A stretch of DNA of 64,000 nt from Mycobacterium branderi (GCF_010728725.1 NZ_AP022606.1:1488001-1552000); one strand, 5' to 3'. Shown: positions 40,374 to 51,295, counted from the first letter of the stretch. Made by a program: numbers and translations. Notes: generated by a model not told the origin, from the letters alone.

Positions 40374-41039
40374 ATGCCCACTGCATTGATCACCGGCGCC
40401 AGCCGGGGTATCGGTTCGGCGATTGCCGCCGCACTGGCCCCGACGCACACCTTGCTGCTGGCCGGTCGGGCTTCGGCTGCGCTGGACGCCGCGACGCGGC
40501 GTCTCGGCGCGACCGCGCTTCCGCTGGATCTGGCCGACACCGACGCGATCCCGGCGGCCACCGAGTCGATCACCGAGCTCGACGTGCTGGTGCACAATGC
40601 CGGGGTCTCCATGCCGGGTCACGTCGCCGAGTCCACCGTCGAGCAATGGCGTACCACTTTCGACGTGAATGTCGTTGGCGCGGTGGCTGTTACGTTGGCG
40701 CTGCTGCCCGCGCTGCGGCGAGCCGGCGGCCAGGTGGTGTTCATCAACTCGGGCTCCGGTCGCAGGGTGTCGCCGGGGATGGCGTCCTATTCGGCGAGCA
40801 AGTTCGCGTTACGCGCGTTCGCCGATTCGCTGCGCGCCGACGAGCCCGCGTTGCGGGTCACCACGGTGTATCCCGGCCGGGTCGACACCGACATGCAGCG
40901 CGAGCTAGTGGCCTACGAGGGCGGCGACTACGACCCCGGCCGGTTTCTGCGGCCGGAGACCGTCGCCGCGGCGGTGGCCAATGTGGTGGCCACCCCGCCC
41001 GACGGGCACGTGCACGAAGTGGTGCTCCGCCCCCGTTGA
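40374..41039 (+). CDS. Short-chain dehydrogenase/reductase
   Basis: A 221-residue SDR, shorter than average. It has ALITGASRGIGSAIAAAL (residues 4-21), HNAGVSMPGH, Ser in INSGSGRRV, and Tyr/Lys in YSASKFAL. The C-terminus ends soon after the last helix (VHEVVLRPR), as in the YdfG/DltE-like compact group. ATG 40374 is the start. It is convergent with leuS, whose stop lies 7 bases beyond. Substrate unknown. Confidence 0.88.
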   Translation: MPTALITGASRGIGSAIAAALAPTHTLLLAGRASAALDAATRRLGATALPLDLADTDAIPAATESITELDVLVHNAGVSMPGHVAESTVEQWRTTFDVNVVGAVAVTLALLPALRRAGGQVVFINSGSGRRVSPGMASYSASKFALRAFADSLRADEPALRVTTVYPGRVDTDMQRELVAYEGGDYDPGRFLRPETVAAAVANVVATPPDGHVHEVVLRPR

Positions 41040-41046
41040 GCGCTGA

Positions 41047-43929
41047 CTAGACGACCAGGTTGACCAGGCGGCCGGGCACCACGATGACCTTGCGGACCGA
41101 CGCGCCGTTCAGGAATGCCTGCACCTTCTCGTCGGCCAGCGCGGCGGCTTCCAGGGTGTCGTTGTCGGCGTCGGCGGCCACCACCACTTTTCCGCGCACC
41201 TTGCCGTTGACCTGCACCGGGTATTCGGCCGTCTCCTCGACCAGATAGGCGGGATCGGCCACCGGGAACGGGCCGTGCGCCAAAGAGGTGGCGTTGCCCA
41301 GCCGCTGCCAGAGCTCCTCGGCCACATGGGGGGCCAGCGGCGCCAGCATCAGCACCAGCGGCTCGACCGCGGCGCGCGCAGTGACGGCTTGCTTGGTCAG
41401 GTGATTGGTGTACTCGATCAGCTTGGCCACCGCAGTGTTATTGCGCAGCGCCGCATAGTCTTCGGACACGCCAGCGATGGTGCGGTGCAGCTGGCGCAGC
41501 GTGTCGACGTCGACCTTCGCATCGTTGTCGACCCGGTTGCGGCCGGTCTGCTCGTCGACCACCAGCCGCCACACCCGCTGCAAAAACCGGTGCGCGCCAA
41601 CGACATCCTTGGTGGCCCATGGACGCGACGCCTCCAGTGGCCCCATCGACATCTCGTACACGCGCAGCGTGTCGGCGCCGTAGTCATCGCAGATCTCGTC
41701 GGGCGAGACCGAATTCTTCAGGCTCTTACCGATTTTGCCGAATTCCTGGAAGACCTCGACCTCGCCGTCCGGTCCTGAGTAGAAGAACTTACCGTCGCGT
41801 TCCACCACGTCGGCGGCCGGCACATAGGATCCGCGCGCGTCGGTATAGGCGAACGCCTGAATGTAGCCCTGGTTGACCAGGCGGCGGTACGGCTCGCGCG
41901 AAGTGACGTGGCCCAGGTCGTAGAGCACCTTGTGCCAGAACCTCGCATAGAGCAGGTGCAGCACCGCGTGCTCGACACCGCCGACGTAGAGGTCCACACC
42001 ACCCGGGTCGTCCGGGCCGTGCTCGGCCGGTCGCGGACCCATCCAGTAGGCCTCGTTCTCCTTGGCGCAGAACCGCTCCGGGTTGTGCGGATCGGTGTAG
42101 CGCAGCTCGTACCACGAGCTGCCCGCCCACTGCGGCATCACGTTGGTGTCGCGGGTGTAGGGCTTTAGCCCGTCGCCGAGATCCAGTTCGACGTGCACCC
42201 AGTCGGTGGCCTTGGCCAGCGGCGGCTCGGGCTCGCTGTCGGCGTCGTCGGGGTCGAACAGCACCGGGGAGTAATCGGCTACGTCGGGCAACTCGACCGG
42301 CAACGCGGCTTCGTCCAGCGGGTGCGGGCGCCAGTCGCTGTCGTAGACGATCGGGAACGGCTCGCCCCAATACCGCTGCCGCGCGAAAAGCCAGTCCCGC
42401 AGCTTGTATTCGACCCGCGCCCAGCCGCGGCTGTCGGCTTCCAGCCGGGCGGTCATGGCCTTCTTGGCGGCGGCCACATCCATCCCGTCGAGAAAGCCGG
42501 AGTTCACGAGGACACCGTCACCGGTGTAGGCGTCCTGTGAAATGTCGCCGCCGGCAATCACTTCGACGATCGGCAGGCCGAGCTCGCGCGCGAACTCCCA
42601 GTCGCGGTGGTCATGGCCCGGGACGGCCATGATCGCCCCGGTGCCGTAGCCGACCAACACGTAGTCGGCGATGAAGATCGGGACTTGCTGGCCGTTGGCC
42701 GGGTTAGTCGCGTAAGTACCAAGGAAGACACCCGTTTTCGCCTTGTTCTCCTGGCGCTCCAGGTCGGACTTGGCGACGATCGACTGCCGGTAGGCCTTCA
42801 CCGCCTCGGCGGGTGTGGCGGCGCCGAAAGTCCAGTGCGGGTCGACGCCGTCGGGCCACTCGGCGGCGACCAGCCGGTCGACCAACTCGTGCTCGGGCGC
42901 CAGCACCAGATAGGTGGCGCCGAACAGGGTGTCGGGCCGGGTGGTGAACACCTCGATGTCGCCGGCGTCGCTGCCGAACAGCGCCGCGGCACCGGTCGAG
43001 CGGCCGATCCAGTTGCGCTGCATGGTCTTGACCTTGTCCGGCCACTCCAGCAGGTCCAGGTCATCCAGCAGCCGGTCGGCGTAGGCGGTGATGCGCATCA
43101 TCCACTGCCGCAACCGTTTGCGGAACACCGGAAAGTTGCCCCGGTCGCTGCGGCCGTCGGCGGTGACCTCTTCGTTGGCCAGCACGGTCCCCAATCCCGG
43201 GCACCAGTTGACCATCGAGTCGGCCCGGTAGACCAGCCGGTAGCCGTCGATCACGTCGGCGCGCTCACCGGCCGACAGCGTCGCCCAGTCCCGGCCGTCG
43301 TCCAAAGTGCGCTCGCCGGAATCGAATTCGTCGATGAGCTCGGCGATCGGCCGCGCCTTGTTGGCGGTGGTGTCGAACCACGCGTTGTAGATCTGCAGGA
43401 ATATCCACTGCGTCCACTTGTAGAACTCGGGGTCGGTGGTGGCAAAGCTTCGCCGGGTGTCGTGGCCGAAGCCCAGCCGGCCCAACTGGCGCCGGAAGTT
43501 GACGATGTTGGCCTCGGTCCGGGTCCGCGGATGGGTCCCGGTTTGCACCGCATACTGTTCGGCAGGCAGCCCGAACGCGTCGAAACCCAACGCGTGCAAC
43601 ACGTTTCGGCCGGTCATCCGAAAGTAGCGGGCATAGACGTCGGTGGCGATGTAACCCAGCGGGTGACCGACGTGCAGGCCCTCGCCGGACGGATACGGGA
43701 ACATGTCCTGGACGAACATCTTGTCGTCGGGCACCGGCGATCCGTCGGCCGGCGCCAGCGAGCCGACCGGGTTGGCCACGTTGAACGTCCCCCAGCGGGT
43801 CCAGTTGTCCTGCCAGGTCCGTTCGATGCGACCGGCCAGCTCCGCGGTGTAGCGGTACCGCGGCGCATCGGAGTCCGCCTCATCGGCGCCCGGGACGGCG
43901 CCGGCTGCTGCGGTCGGGGATTCGGTCAC
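41047..43929 (-). CDS. leuS: Leucyl-tRNA synthetase
   Basis: A 960-residue class I synthetase charging tRNA-Leu. The HIGH motif is [16 protein letters not shown] (about residues 76-91). The editing domain carries the [16 protein letters not shown] and TGTHPRTR region features. The KMSKS loop reads [16 protein letters not shown], a common actinobacterial variant. The C-terminal anticodon-binding domain and the terminal [12 protein letters not shown] region are present. Length is normal. The acidic, Ala-rich N-terminal 25 residues are an actinobacterial extension. Confidence 0.98.
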   Translation of the reverse strand: MTESPTAAAGAVPGADEADSDAPRYRYTAELAGRIERTWQDNWTRWGTFNVANPVGSLAPADGSPVPDDKMFVQDMFPYPSGEGLHVGHPLGYIATDVYARYFRMTGRNVLHALGFDAFGLPAEQYAVQTGTHPRTRTEANIVNFRRQLGRLGFGHDTRRSFATTDPEFYKWTQWIFLQIYNAWFDTTANKARPIAELIDEFDSGERTLDDGRDWATLSAGERADVIDGYRLVYRADSMVNWCPGLGTVLANEEVTADGRSDRGNFPVFRKRLRQWMMRITAYADRLLDDLDLLEWPDKVKTMQRNWIGRSTGAAALFGSDAGDIEVFTTRPDTLFGATYLVLAPEHELVDRLVAAEWPDGVDPHWTFGAATPAEAVKAYRQSIVAKSDLERQENKAKTGVFLGTYATNPANGQQVPIFIADYVLVGYGTGAIMAVPGHDHRDWEFARELGLPIVEVIAGGDISQDAYTGDGVLVNSGFLDGMDVAAAKKAMTARLEADSRGWARVEYKLRDWLFARQRYWGEPFPIVYDSDWRPHPLDEAALPVELPDVADYSPVLFDPDDADSEPEPPLAKATDWVHVELDLGDGLKPYTRDTNVMPQWAGSSWYELRYTDPHNPERFCAKENEAYWMGPRPAEHGPDDPGGVDLYVGGVEHAVLHLLYARFWHKVLYDLGHVTSREPYRRLVNQGYIQAFAYTDARGSYVPAADVVERDGKFFYSGPDGEVEVFQEFGKIGKSLKNSVSPDEICDDYGADTLRVYEMSMGPLEASRPWATKDVVGAHRFLQRVWRLVVDEQTGRNRVDNDAKVDVDTLRQLHRTIAGVSEDYAALRNNTAVAKLIEYTNHLTKQAVTARAAVEPLVLMLAPLAPHVAEELWQRLGNATSLAHGPFPVADPAYLVEETAEYPVQVNGKVRGKVVVAADADNDTLEAAALADEKVQAFLNGASVRKVIVVPGRLVNLVV

Positions 43930-44099
43930 GTCACACAGGGTATAAGGAGCGCGCCGACCGCCTTCCGGCCACAGCTTGGTCTCGGTTTCGTCGCGTACCG
44001 ATCAGGGGTTCATCCCAGGTCCGTCTCAAGCCTGTCCACAGCGGTTTCCGCTGGTTACAGTCGGCCTCTAACGCCGATCCGAGGGAAGGAGCGACTCTG

Positions 44100-44960
44100 A
44101 TGACGCAGATTGCCCGCGGCCTGCGGGTACTGGCAGCCGGTGTCGTCGTCGGCGTCGCAGGTGTGATGTGCGTCGCCGCCACGGCCAGCGCAGACCCGAT
44201 GTTTCCGCCCGGCCCCAACCCGGTGCCGGCCCCCGCCCCGCCCCTGACCCAAAACGCGCTCGGGGCCGTCGGCAACAGCACGCCGGGCACCGCCCCCTCG
44301 GTCGCCCCGCGGATCGCGGCACCGCAACCGGCCGCAGCGCCGCAACCTGCCGCAGCGCCGGCACCGGCTGCGCTGGTGCCGGCGGCCAGCGGGACACTGC
44401 GCGACTACTTCGCCGGCAAAGGCGTCAAGCTCGAACCGCAGCAGCCGCAGAACTTCAAGGCGCTCGACATCACCTTGCCGGTGCCGCCGCGCTGGACGCA
44501 GGTGCCCGACCCCAATGTGCCCGACGCGTTCGCCGTCATCGCAGACCGATCCGGCACCGGCAACAGCCTCTACACGTCCAACGCGCAGGTGGTGGTCTAC
44601 AAACTGATCGGCGACTTCGACCCCCGCGAGGCCATCACCCACGGTTACGTCGACAGCCAGCAATTGCCGGCCTGGCAGACCACCAAGGGCGCGATGGGCG
44701 ATTTCGGCGGATTTCCGTCGTCGGTCATCGAAGGCACCTACCGACAAAACGATATGACGCTCAACACATCTCGGCGCCACGTCATCGCCACGTCGGGGCC
44801 GGAGCGTTACCTGGTGTCGCTGGCGGTCACCACCGGCGTCACGCAGGCCGTCGCGGACGCGCCCGCCACCGACGCGATCATCAACGGCTTCCGGGTGACT
44901 GTGCCGGGCGCCAACCCGCCCGCCGCTGCGCCGGCTGTTGTTCCCGCGCCGACGCGCTGA
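44100..44960 (+). CDS. Proline-rich secreted protein (Mtc28/LpqN-like)
   Basis: A 286-residue exported protein resembling Rv0040c (Mtc28). A signal peptide spans about residues 1-31 with core [20 protein letters not shown] and cleavage near ASADP. A Pro/Ala-rich linker with repeats ([19 protein letters not shown]) follows. The folded LpqN/LpqT-like domain contains [20 protein letters not shown] and [21 protein letters not shown] Pro/Ala tail closes the protein. GAAGGAG precedes the ATG. There is no lipobox Cys, so it is secreted or wall-associated. Function unknown. Confidence 0.9.
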   Translation: MTQIARGLRVLAAGVVVGVAGVMCVAATASADPMFPPGPNPVPAPAPPLTQNALGAVGNSTPGTAPSVAPRIAAPQPAAAPQPAAAPAPAALVPAASGTLRDYFAGKGVKLEPQQPQNFKALDITLPVPPRWTQVPDPNVPDAFAVIADRSGTGNSLYTSNAQVVVYKLIGDFDPREAITHGYVDSQQLPAWQTTKGAMGDFGGFPSSVIEGTYRQNDMTLNTSRRHVIATSGPERYLVSLAVTTGVTQAVADAPATDAIINGFRVTVPGANPPAAAPAVVPAPTR

Positions 44961-44994
44961 TCGTCAGGCGCGGGGGCCTCAGTATTGTGGCCCC

Positions 44995-45336
44995 ATGCTG
45001 ATCGCCGGACTCCTGTGCATGGGCATCGCGATCGCCTGCGCCGCACTCGGGTTGTGGTCGCTGTCACGTCCCCGGCCCGGCGACACCGCTGCGCAGGTGA
45101 CGCGCTCGGTCGCGCCGACACAGCTGGCGGCCGCGGTCATGCTGGCGGCCGGCGGCGCGGTCGCCCTGGCCGGACCGCGTCCGGCGGGCGGTGTGCTGGT
45201 CGGCGTGTGCGTCGTCGGGGCGGTCGGCACCGTGGCCGCCGGATCGTGGCAGAGCGCCCGGTACGCGTTGCGCCGCCAAGCGACACCCGCCCTATGCGTT
45301 GGAGACTGCGCGGCCTGCACACTGTCTTGTCGCTGA
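44995..45336 (+). CDS. Small transmembrane protein (Rv0039c-like)
   Basis: A 113-residue protein with three hydrophobic stretches: MLIAGLLCMGIAIACAALGL at the N-terminus, LAAAVMLAAGGAVALAG and VLVGVCVVGAVGTVAAG. A Cys-rich end, CVGDCAACTLSCR, is unusual for a membrane protein and could bind metal or a cluster. ATG 44995 is the best start, since the 5' extension of the frame overlaps the upstream gene. It corresponds in place and size to Rv0039c. No function known. Confidence 0.75.
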   Translation: MLIAGLLCMGIAIACAALGLWSLSRPRPGDTAAQVTRSVAPTQLAAAVMLAAGGAVALAGPRPAGGVLVGVCVVGAVGTVAAGSWQSARYALRRQATPALCVGDCAACTLSCR

Positions 45337-45346
45337 TGCGCCGGGC

Positions 45347-46327
45347 ATGCTGAAGCGGCTGTCGGCGCTGCCCGTCGACACCTTCTTATTGGCGTTGCTG
45401 GTGACGGTGGCGCTAGCGGCGGTGTTCCCGGCGCGCGGTGCTGCGGCCGAGGTGGTGTCGATCGCGGCCAAGGTCGCGATCGCGGTGCTGTTCTGGCTCT
45501 ACGGTGCCCGGCTCTCGCCGCAGCAGGCGTGGCACGGAATGCGGCAGTGGCGGCTGCACCTCTTGGTGTTGGCGACCACATTCGTGGTCTTCCCGGTGTT
45601 GGGGTTGGCGTGTCGTGTGCTGGTGCCGTGGCTGCTGACGCGCGACCTCTATCACGGTCTGCTGTTCCTGTGTCTGGTCCCGTCGACCGTGCAGTCCTCG
45701 ATCGCATTCACTTCGATTGCGCGGGGCCATGTTTCGGCCGCCATCGTCAGCGCGTCGCTGTCCAACATCGTCGGCGTGGTCGTGACCCCGCTACTCGTCT
45801 TGCTGCTGATGCACACCAGCGGCGCACCGCGCGTAGATGCCACCGCGATACGTGACATCGTGCTGCAGTTGTTGTTGCCGTTCGTGGCGGGCCAGTTGAT
45901 GCGGCCGTGGATCGCCGGCGTGATTGCCCGGCGCGGTGTGCTGACCAAGGTGGTCGACCGCGGGTCGATCCTGCTGGTGGTCTACACCGCGTTCTCGATG
46001 GGCATGGTCGAGCGAATCTGGCTCAGCGTCGGGGTGTGGAAGGTGGTCGCGGTCACGGTGGCCAGCGCCGTGTTGCTGGGATTGGTGCTGGCATTCACTT
46101 GGCTGATCGGCCGGCTGGCCGGGCTGGACCGCGGCGACGCGATCGTGCTGCTGTTCTGCGGCTCGAAAAAGAGTCTGGCGTCGGGGCTTCCGATGGCGCT
46201 GGTGCTGTTCCCGGCGGCGACCGTCGGCGTCATCATGTTGCCGCTGATGCTCTTTCACCAGATACAGCTGCTGGTGTGCGCGGTGATCGCCAGCAGGTTG
46301 TCGCGCGAACCGCTCAGTTGCGGCTGA
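45347..46327 (+). CDS. Bile acid:sodium symporter family (SBF-like) transporter
   Basis: A 326-residue membrane protein with about ten spans. It has LLALLVTVALAAVFPARGAA at the start, ATTFVVFPVLGLACRVLVPW, LCLVPSTVQSSIAFTSIARG, the substrate-crossover motif region, and IVLLFCGSKKSLASGLPMAL. It matches the SBF-like/YfeH branch of the bile acid:Na symporter superfamily. It starts at ATG 45347, only 10 bases after the previous stop. The last 14 bases overlap the convergent yqgE-like gene. The transported compound is unknown. Confidence 0.88.
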   Translation: MLKRLSALPVDTFLLALLVTVALAAVFPARGAAAEVVSIAAKVAIAVLFWLYGARLSPQQAWHGMRQWRLHLLVLATTFVVFPVLGLACRVLVPWLLTRDLYHGLLFLCLVPSTVQSSIAFTSIARGHVSAAIVSASLSNIVGVVVTPLLVLLLMHTSGAPRVDATAIRDIVLQLLLPFVAGQLMRPWIAGVIARRGVLTKVVDRGSILLVVYTAFSMGMVERIWLSVGVWKVVAVTVASAVLLGLVLAFTWLIGRLAGLDRGDAIVLLFCGSKKSLASGLPMALVLFPAATVGVIMLPLMLFHQIQLLVCAVIASRLSREPLSCG

Positions 46328-46922
46328 GGTCGATCGGATGGGTGGCCAACAGCGACAGCGGCATCGGCTGACGTCGCAGTACCCGGCCCCACAGGTCCAC
46401 CCTCGGCGGTACCAAGACGTCAGAAGGCAAGGCGGACAACACAATCCAGTCGTCGCGCTCGATCTCGCCCTCGAGCTGGCCGATGGTCCACCCGGAGTAG
46501 CCGGCGAAGATCCGCACCCCCTCCACCAGCGGGGCGATCGACTCGGGGTCGGCGTCCAGATCGACCATCGCCAGTCGCCCGGACACATGCCGCAGGCCGG
46601 GTACACCGTCGGGCTCTGCGCCGACCCGTAGCACCGACAAGCACAGTGCGGCGTCACGTTTCACCGGTCCGCCGATGAACATCGTCTTGGGTTTGGCGGC
46701 CAGCTTGGCCCATTGCGGCAGCACGTTGTAGACGGCGGTTTCGCTGGGCCGGTTCAGAACCACCCCGAGCGTGCCGCCGTCGTTGTGCTCGACGATGTAG
46801 ATCACGCTGCGGCGAAACGTCGGCTCGAGCAGGTCGGTGTTGGCCAGCAGCAACGTGCCCGCACGCACACGATGCGCCGCGGGAGCGACGTAGTCCTCGG
46901 GGTCTTCATGCTGCGCCACCAC
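46314..46922 (-). CDS. YqgE/AlgH family protein (UPF0301)
   Basis: A 202-residue protein of the UPF0301 family (Rv0038 in M. tuberculosis). It has RVRAGTLLLANTDLLEPTFR, VIYIVEHNDGGTLGVVLNRP, FIGGPVKRDAALCLS and IFAGYSGWTIGQLEGEIERD. These are diagnostic, although the family's biochemical role is unsettled. GTG/ATG at 46922 is the start. It is divergent from the MFS gene and convergent with the SBF-like transporter. Confidence 0.93.
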   Translation of the reverse strand: MVAQHEDPEDYVAPAAHRVRAGTLLLANTDLLEPTFRRSVIYIVEHNDGGTLGVVLNRPSETAVYNVLPQWAKLAAKPKTMFIGGPVKRDAALCLSVLRVGAEPDGVPGLRHVSGRLAMVDLDADPESIAPLVEGVRIFAGYSGWTIGQLEGEIERDDWIVLSALPSDVLVPPRVDLWGRVLRRQPMPLSLLATHPIDLSRN

Positions 46923-46995
46923 ACCATCATCGCATCAGCGCGCGGCCGTCGTGGCGAACAAACGGGGCGCCGCTTGATATTTGTAGGGTGGGTTG

Positions 46996-48327
46996 GTGGC
47001 TTGGCGCGGTGCCGGCTTGCCGGGCCACACCGTGGAAGTAGGTCTCGTGATTCACACCCGCCCGCCTGTGGCTGTCTGGCGCTCGGTGCGCAGCCTGCGC
47101 GACTTCCGGCGGCTGCTGGAGTTGCGTGCGGTCAGCCAATTCGGCGACGGGCTGTTCTCTGCGGGCCTGGCCGGGGCGCTGCTGTTCAATCCCGAGCGGG
47201 CGGCCAGTCCGCTGGCCATCGCGGGCGCGTTCGCGGTGCTGTTCTTGCCCTACTCGCTGCTGGGTCCGTTCGCCGGCGCGCTGATGGATCACTGGGATCG
47301 GCGGCTGGTGCTCGTCGGCGCCAACGTGGGCCGGCTGATATCGGCCGGTGCGGCGGGTGTGCTGCTGGCTGCCGGAGAGGGTGACCTGCCGGTGCTGTGC
47401 GGCGCGCTGATCGTCAACGGCTTCGGTCGCTTCGTTTCGTCCGGGCTCTCGGCGGCGCTGCCGCACGTGGTCCCCCGCGAGCAGGTGGTGACGATGAATT
47501 CGATCGCCACCGCGACCGGCGCGGTTGCGGCTTTCCTGGGCGCAAACTTCATGCTGGTGCCGCGCCGAATTTTCGGGTCCGGCGACTACGGCGCCGCGTC
47601 GATCATCTTTCTGGTTCTGGTTCCGGTGGCGATCGCGCTGGTGTTGTCGCTGCGATTCGGCGCCCACGTGCTCGGGCCCGACGACACCAAACGCGCGATC
47701 CACGGATCGGTGGTCTACCTCGTCGTCACCGGCTGGCTGCACGGGGCGCGCACGGTGCTGAACCGTCCGACCGTCGCGGGCACCCTTGCCGGGCTGGCTG
47801 CGCACCGGATGGTGTTCGGCATCAACACGCTGCTGGTGCTGTTGCTGGTGCGCCACGCCGGTGGCACGTCACCCGGCGGGTTGGGCACCGCGGTGCTGTT
47901 CGTCGCGGCCACCGGGACAGGCTCGTTTCTGGCCAACGTGCTGACGCCACCGGCGGTTCGCCGCTGGGGTCGCTATACGACGGCCAACGGCGCGCTGGCG
48001 ATTGCGGCCGCCATTCAGCTTGTCGGGGTCGGTCTGCACCTGCCGGTGATGGTGGTCTGCGGGTTCTTCCTCGGCACCGCCGGGCAAGTGGTGAAGCTGT
48101 GCGCCGACACCGCCATGCAGATCGACGTCGACGACGCGCTGCGCGGGCACGTGTTCGCGGTGCAGGATTCGCTGTTTTGGGTGTCGTTCATCGCGGCGAT
48201 CACCGGCGCGGCGGTCGTCATTCCCGACGACGGGCATGCGCCCGTGTTGGTGCTGACCGGGACGGTGCTGTATCTGGCCGGCCTAGCGGTGCATGCGCTG
48301 GTTGGTCGGCGGGCGATGAGCGCGTAG
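46996..48327 (+). CDS. Major facilitator superfamily transporter
   Basis: About 443 residues with twelve hydrophobic segments, related to Rv0037c. It has [20 protein letters not shown] at the start, [19 protein letters not shown] (the MFS loop 2-3 motif) and [20 protein letters not shown]. The start is unsure. GTG 46996 is placed because TAGGGT (46984-46989) lies six bases upstream, matching a leaderless mycobacterial transcript. GTG 47047 ([13 protein letters not shown]) is the alternative. Substrate unknown; a drug efflux role is only a family guess. Confidence 0.87.
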   Translation: MAWRGAGLPGHTVEVGLVIHTRPPVAVWRSVRSLRDFRRLLELRAVSQFGDGLFSAGLAGALLFNPERAASPLAIAGAFAVLFLPYSLLGPFAGALMDHWDRRLVLVGANVGRLISAGAAGVLLAAGEGDLPVLCGALIVNGFGRFVSSGLSAALPHVVPREQVVTMNSIATATGAVAAFLGANFMLVPRRIFGSGDYGAASIIFLVLVPVAIALVLSLRFGAHVLGPDDTKRAIHGSVVYLVVTGWLHGARTVLNRPTVAGTLAGLAAHRMVFGINTLLVLLLVRHAGGTSPGGLGTAVLFVAATGTGSFLANVLTPPAVRRWGRYTTANGALAIAAAIQLVGVGLHLPVMVVCGFFLGTAGQVVKLCADTAMQIDVDDALRGHVFAVQDSLFWVSFIAAITGAAVVIPDDGHAPVLVLTGTVLYLAGLAVHALVGRRAMSA

Positions 48328-48393
48328 CGCGAAGAGAGCCGCCGCCCACAGGCCCGGTCGGCGGGCGATGAACGGTCGCTAAGGTAATCCCCG

Positions 48394-49170
48394 ATGACCG
48401 GGCTTGATGCGATCGTGGCTGACTTACGCGCCGAGAGCGACGAACTCGACGCCTTGGTGGCGCCGCTTGCCGATGACCGGTGGGCCGAGCCGACACCCGC
48501 CCCGGGCTGGACCATCGCCCACCAGATCGGGCACCTGCTGTGGACCGACCGCGTGGCGTTGACATCGGTCACCGACGAGGCCGGCTTCGGCGAACTGCTG
48601 CAAGCCGCATCGGCCAACCCCGCCGGCTTCGTCGACGCCGGAGCCGAAGAGCTGGCGGCCACGAAACCTGGTGAGCTGCTTGCCGATTGGCGAACCACCC
48701 GCACCCGGCTGCACGACGCGCTGTTGACCGTTCCCGACGGCCGCAAACTGCCGTGGTTCGGTCCGCCGATGAGCGCGGCGTCGATGGCCACCGCGCGGCT
48801 GATGGAGACGTGGGCGCACGGCCTGGACGTGGCCGACACGCTCGGCCTCACTCGACCGCCCAGCGCACGCCTGCGATCGGTTGCGCACATCGGCGTGCGG
48901 GCCCGCGACTACGCCTTCGCCGTCAACGGATTGACCCCGCCGGCCGAGCCGTTCTTCGTCGAGCTGCGCGCACCCGACGGCGGGGTGTGGTCGTGGGGCC
49001 CGCCCGACGCGGCGCAGCGGGTCACCGGCAGCGCCGAGGACTTCTGTTTCCTGGTCACCCAACGCCGGCCGCGCCGCACACTGGACGTCACCGCCCACGG
49101 CGCCGACGCGGAGCGTTGGCTCGACATCGCGCAAGCCTTCGCCGGGCCGCCGGGGCCGGGGCGGAGCTAA
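48394..49170 (+). CDS. Mycothiol-dependent maleylpyruvate isomerase-like protein (TIGR03084 type)
   Basis: A 258-residue DinB-fold protein like Rv0036c. The metal-site helices carry [20 protein letters not shown] and [14 protein letters not shown], with the His residues spaced as in mycothiol-dependent enzymes. A C-terminal domain with [20 protein letters not shown] follows. It could use mycothiol in isomerisation or transfer, but the reaction is not known. ATG 48394. The gene is the last of the leuS-side block before the Rv3906c-type gene. Confidence 0.85.
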   Translation: MTGLDAIVADLRAESDELDALVAPLADDRWAEPTPAPGWTIAHQIGHLLWTDRVALTSVTDEAGFGELLQAASANPAGFVDAGAEELAATKPGELLADWRTTRTRLHDALLTVPDGRKLPWFGPPMSAASMATARLMETWAHGLDVADTLGLTRPPSARLRSVAHIGVRARDYAFAVNGLTPPAEPFFVELRAPDGGVWSWGPPDAAQRVTGSAEDFCFLVTQRRPRRTLDVTAHGADAERWLDIAQAFAGPPGPGRS

Positions 49171-49243
49171 CCTTCCGGCGACTGTGAACGCTGCGACGGC
49201 TGTACGGCGCGTCGCGTCGCCAGGTTCACACTCGGCGCGGTGG

Positions 49244-49753
49244 TTAGAGCGTGGTAGCGCCGTCGGCGGCGCCGTCGCCGTCGCTATCGGTCAGCCGCAC
49301 ATCCCACCGGCCGTCGCCGTCGGTGTCCACAAATCCCGTCACGCCGCCGTCGCCAGCACACATCACCCGGTCGGCCAGCCCGCCGCCGTCGCTGTCGACC
49401 AGCCGGTCATCGACGGCGCCGTCACCGTCGAAGTCGACCAGCGGCCCGCCGGTGTGCTCGACGCCGTCGAGCCCGAACCAGCGCAGCTGCCCGCCCCGGT
49501 CGACGGCCACCGCCCAGGTGCCGGTCCCGTCATCGGTGAAATAGCTTTCCGGCGTCCCGTCGTTGTCGACATCCAGCACGGCGTGGTCGGCCAGCCCGTC
49601 GCCGTCGAGATCCGCCAGCGCGTCATCACGCAACCCGTCACCGTCGAAGTCCAGCCCGACCGCGTCGAGCCGGCCGTCGCCGTCGACGTCGAGATCGGGC
49701 TGGCCGGTCCACATCGCCGCCGTACCGTCGCCGGTGCCCAAGCAGTACTCCAT
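49244..49753 (-). CDS. Calcium-binding-repeat protein (Rv3906c-like)
   Basis: A 169-residue acidic protein built almost wholly of Asp/Gly repeats: DLDVDGDGRLDAVGLDFDGD, DLDGDGLADHAVLDVDNDG, VDFDGDGAVDDRL and DTDGDGRWDVRLTDSDGDG. The DxDxDGxxD spacing is that of EF-hand-like or thrombospondin-type calcium sites. No signal peptide is seen. It corresponds in size and position to Rv3906c, once annotated as pullulanase-like, which is not supported by any catalytic domain. It is 23 bases downstream of pcnA and probably co-transcribed with it. Confidence 0.8.
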   Translation of the reverse strand: MEYCLGTGDGTAAMWTGQPDLDVDGDGRLDAVGLDFDGDGLRDDALADLDGDGLADHAVLDVDNDGTPESYFTDDGTGTWAVAVDRGGQLRWFGLDGVEHTGGPLVDFDGDGAVDDRLVDSDGGGLADRVMCAGDGGVTGFVDTDGDGRWDVRLTDSDGDGAADGATTL

Positions 49754-49776
49754 GCCGGTCAGACGCGGCGCACCCG

Positions 49777-51219
49777 CTACCGGTTCCCCCGCGCCTTCCA
49801 CCAGGCCAGCAGCTCGGCCGTCGCCTCCTCGTGCGACAGCGGCCCGCGCTCCAGCCGAAGCTCCTTCAGGTAGCGCCACGCCTCGCCGACCTGCGGCCCG
49901 GGCGGGATGTCCAGCAGCTTCATGATCTCGTTGCCGTCGAGGTCGGGCCGTACACGCTGCAGGTCTTCGGCCGCGGCCAGTTCGGCGATCCTCGCCTCGA
50001 GGTTGTCGTAGTTGGCCTGCAGCCGGGCGGCCCGCCGCTTGTTGCGGGTGGTGCAGTCGGCCCGCACCAGCTTGTGCAGCTTTCCCAGCAACGGACCGGC
50101 GTCGGTGACATAGCGGCGCACCGCCGAATCGGTCCACTTGCCGTCTCCGTAGCCGTGGAATCGCAGATGCAGGTACACCAGCTGCGAGATGTCGTCGACC
50201 ATCTGTTTGGAGTACTTCAACGCCCGCAACCGCTTGCGGGCCATCTTGGCGCCGACCACCTCGTGATGGTGAAAACTCACCCCGCCGTCGGCCTCGTGTT
50301 TGCGGGTGGCCGGTTTGCCGATGTCGTGCAGCAGCGCCGCCCAGCGCAACACCAGATCCGGGCCCTCGTCCTCTAATTCCATGGCCTGCCGCAGCACTGT
50401 CAGCGAATGCTGGTAGACGTCCTTGTGCTGGTGGTGCTCGTCGATGGCCATCCGCATGCCGCCGACCTCGGGCAGCACCACGTCGCCCATGCCCGTCTGC
50501 ACCAGCAGATCGATCCCGGCGGCCGGGTCGGCACCGAGCAGCAGCTTGTCCAGTTCGGCGGCCACCCGTTCGGCGGTGATGCGGCTCAGCTCGGGCGCCA
50601 TCTCCTCGATCGCCGCGCGGACCCGCGGCGCCACGGTGAAGCCCAGCTGCGAGACGAACCGGGCGGCGCGCAGCATGCGCAGCGGGTCGTCGCCGAACGA
50701 CACCTCCGGCGCTGCGGGGGTGTCGAGTGTCCCGGCGCGCAGCGCCGCCAAACCGCCTAGCGGATCGATGAATTCGCCCGGCCCGGTTGGCGTGACGCGC
50801 ACCGCCATCGCGTTGACGGTGAAGTCGCGGCGGGACAGATCGGCTTCCAGGGAGTCCCCGAAACGCACCTGGGGGTTGCGCGACACCCGGTCGTAGCGGT
50901 CCGCGCGAAACGTGGTGATCTCCAGGCGGTGCCCGTCCTTGCCCACGCCGACGGTGCCGAACTCGATTCCGGTGTCCCACAAGGCATCCGCCCACGGCCG
51001 CATGATCTTCTGCACCTGTTCGGGGTGCGCGTCGGTGGCGAAATCCAGGTCGGGGCTAAGCCGCTGCAGCAGCGCGTCGCGCACGGACCCGCCCACCAGG
51101 TACAGCTCGTGACCGGCCGCAGCGAACGCCGCGCCGAGTTCGCGCAGCAGGTCGGCGTGCCTGTTCAACGCGACGGCGGCCGCGGTCAGCAGATCGGCGT
51201 CGTGGGCGGTTTCGGGCAC
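49777..51219 (-). CDS. pcnA: CCA tRNA nucleotidyltransferase
   Basis: A 480-residue class II nucleotidyltransferase that adds CCA to tRNA 3' ends (named pcnA, Rv3907c, in M. tuberculosis). The head domain has LVGGSVRDALLQRLSPDLDF with the catalytic Asp pair in DLDF, and RRDFTVNAMAVRV. The neck has DPLRMLRAARFVSQLGF. The C-terminal HD domain has LLHDIGKPATRKHEADGGVS with HHHEVVG, which may add phosphohydrolase activity. It starts at GTG 51219. It is divergent from mutT4. Confidence 0.96.
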   Translation of the reverse strand: MPETAHDADLLTAAAVALNRHADLLRELGAAFAAAGHELYLVGGSVRDALLQRLSPDLDFATDAHPEQVQKIMRPWADALWDTGIEFGTVGVGKDGHRLEITTFRADRYDRVSRNPQVRFGDSLEADLSRRDFTVNAMAVRVTPTGPGEFIDPLGGLAALRAGTLDTPAAPEVSFGDDPLRMLRAARFVSQLGFTVAPRVRAAIEEMAPELSRITAERVAAELDKLLLGADPAAGIDLLVQTGMGDVVLPEVGGMRMAIDEHHQHKDVYQHSLTVLRQAMELEDEGPDLVLRWAALLHDIGKPATRKHEADGGVSFHHHEVVGAKMARKRLRALKYSKQMVDDISQLVYLHLRFHGYGDGKWTDSAVRRYVTDAGPLLGKLHKLVRADCTTRNKRRAARLQANYDNLEARIAELAAAEDLQRVRPDLDGNEIMKLLDIPPGPQVGEAWRYLKELRLERGPLSHEEATAELLAWWKARGNR

Positions 51220-51295
51220 GTTCGATGAGCCTAGTCGGGTGGTTAACGGCGAGTGTGCCCTGGAACGCTAAGGCGTGCCAGCTACTATCGCTTGG

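Noticed and set aside
49757..50995. Extension of the calcium-repeat protein to 583 residues
   Set aside because: The upstream part is an antisense-like frame shift of pcnA. The conserved MEYC start at 49753 fits the known family length of 169.
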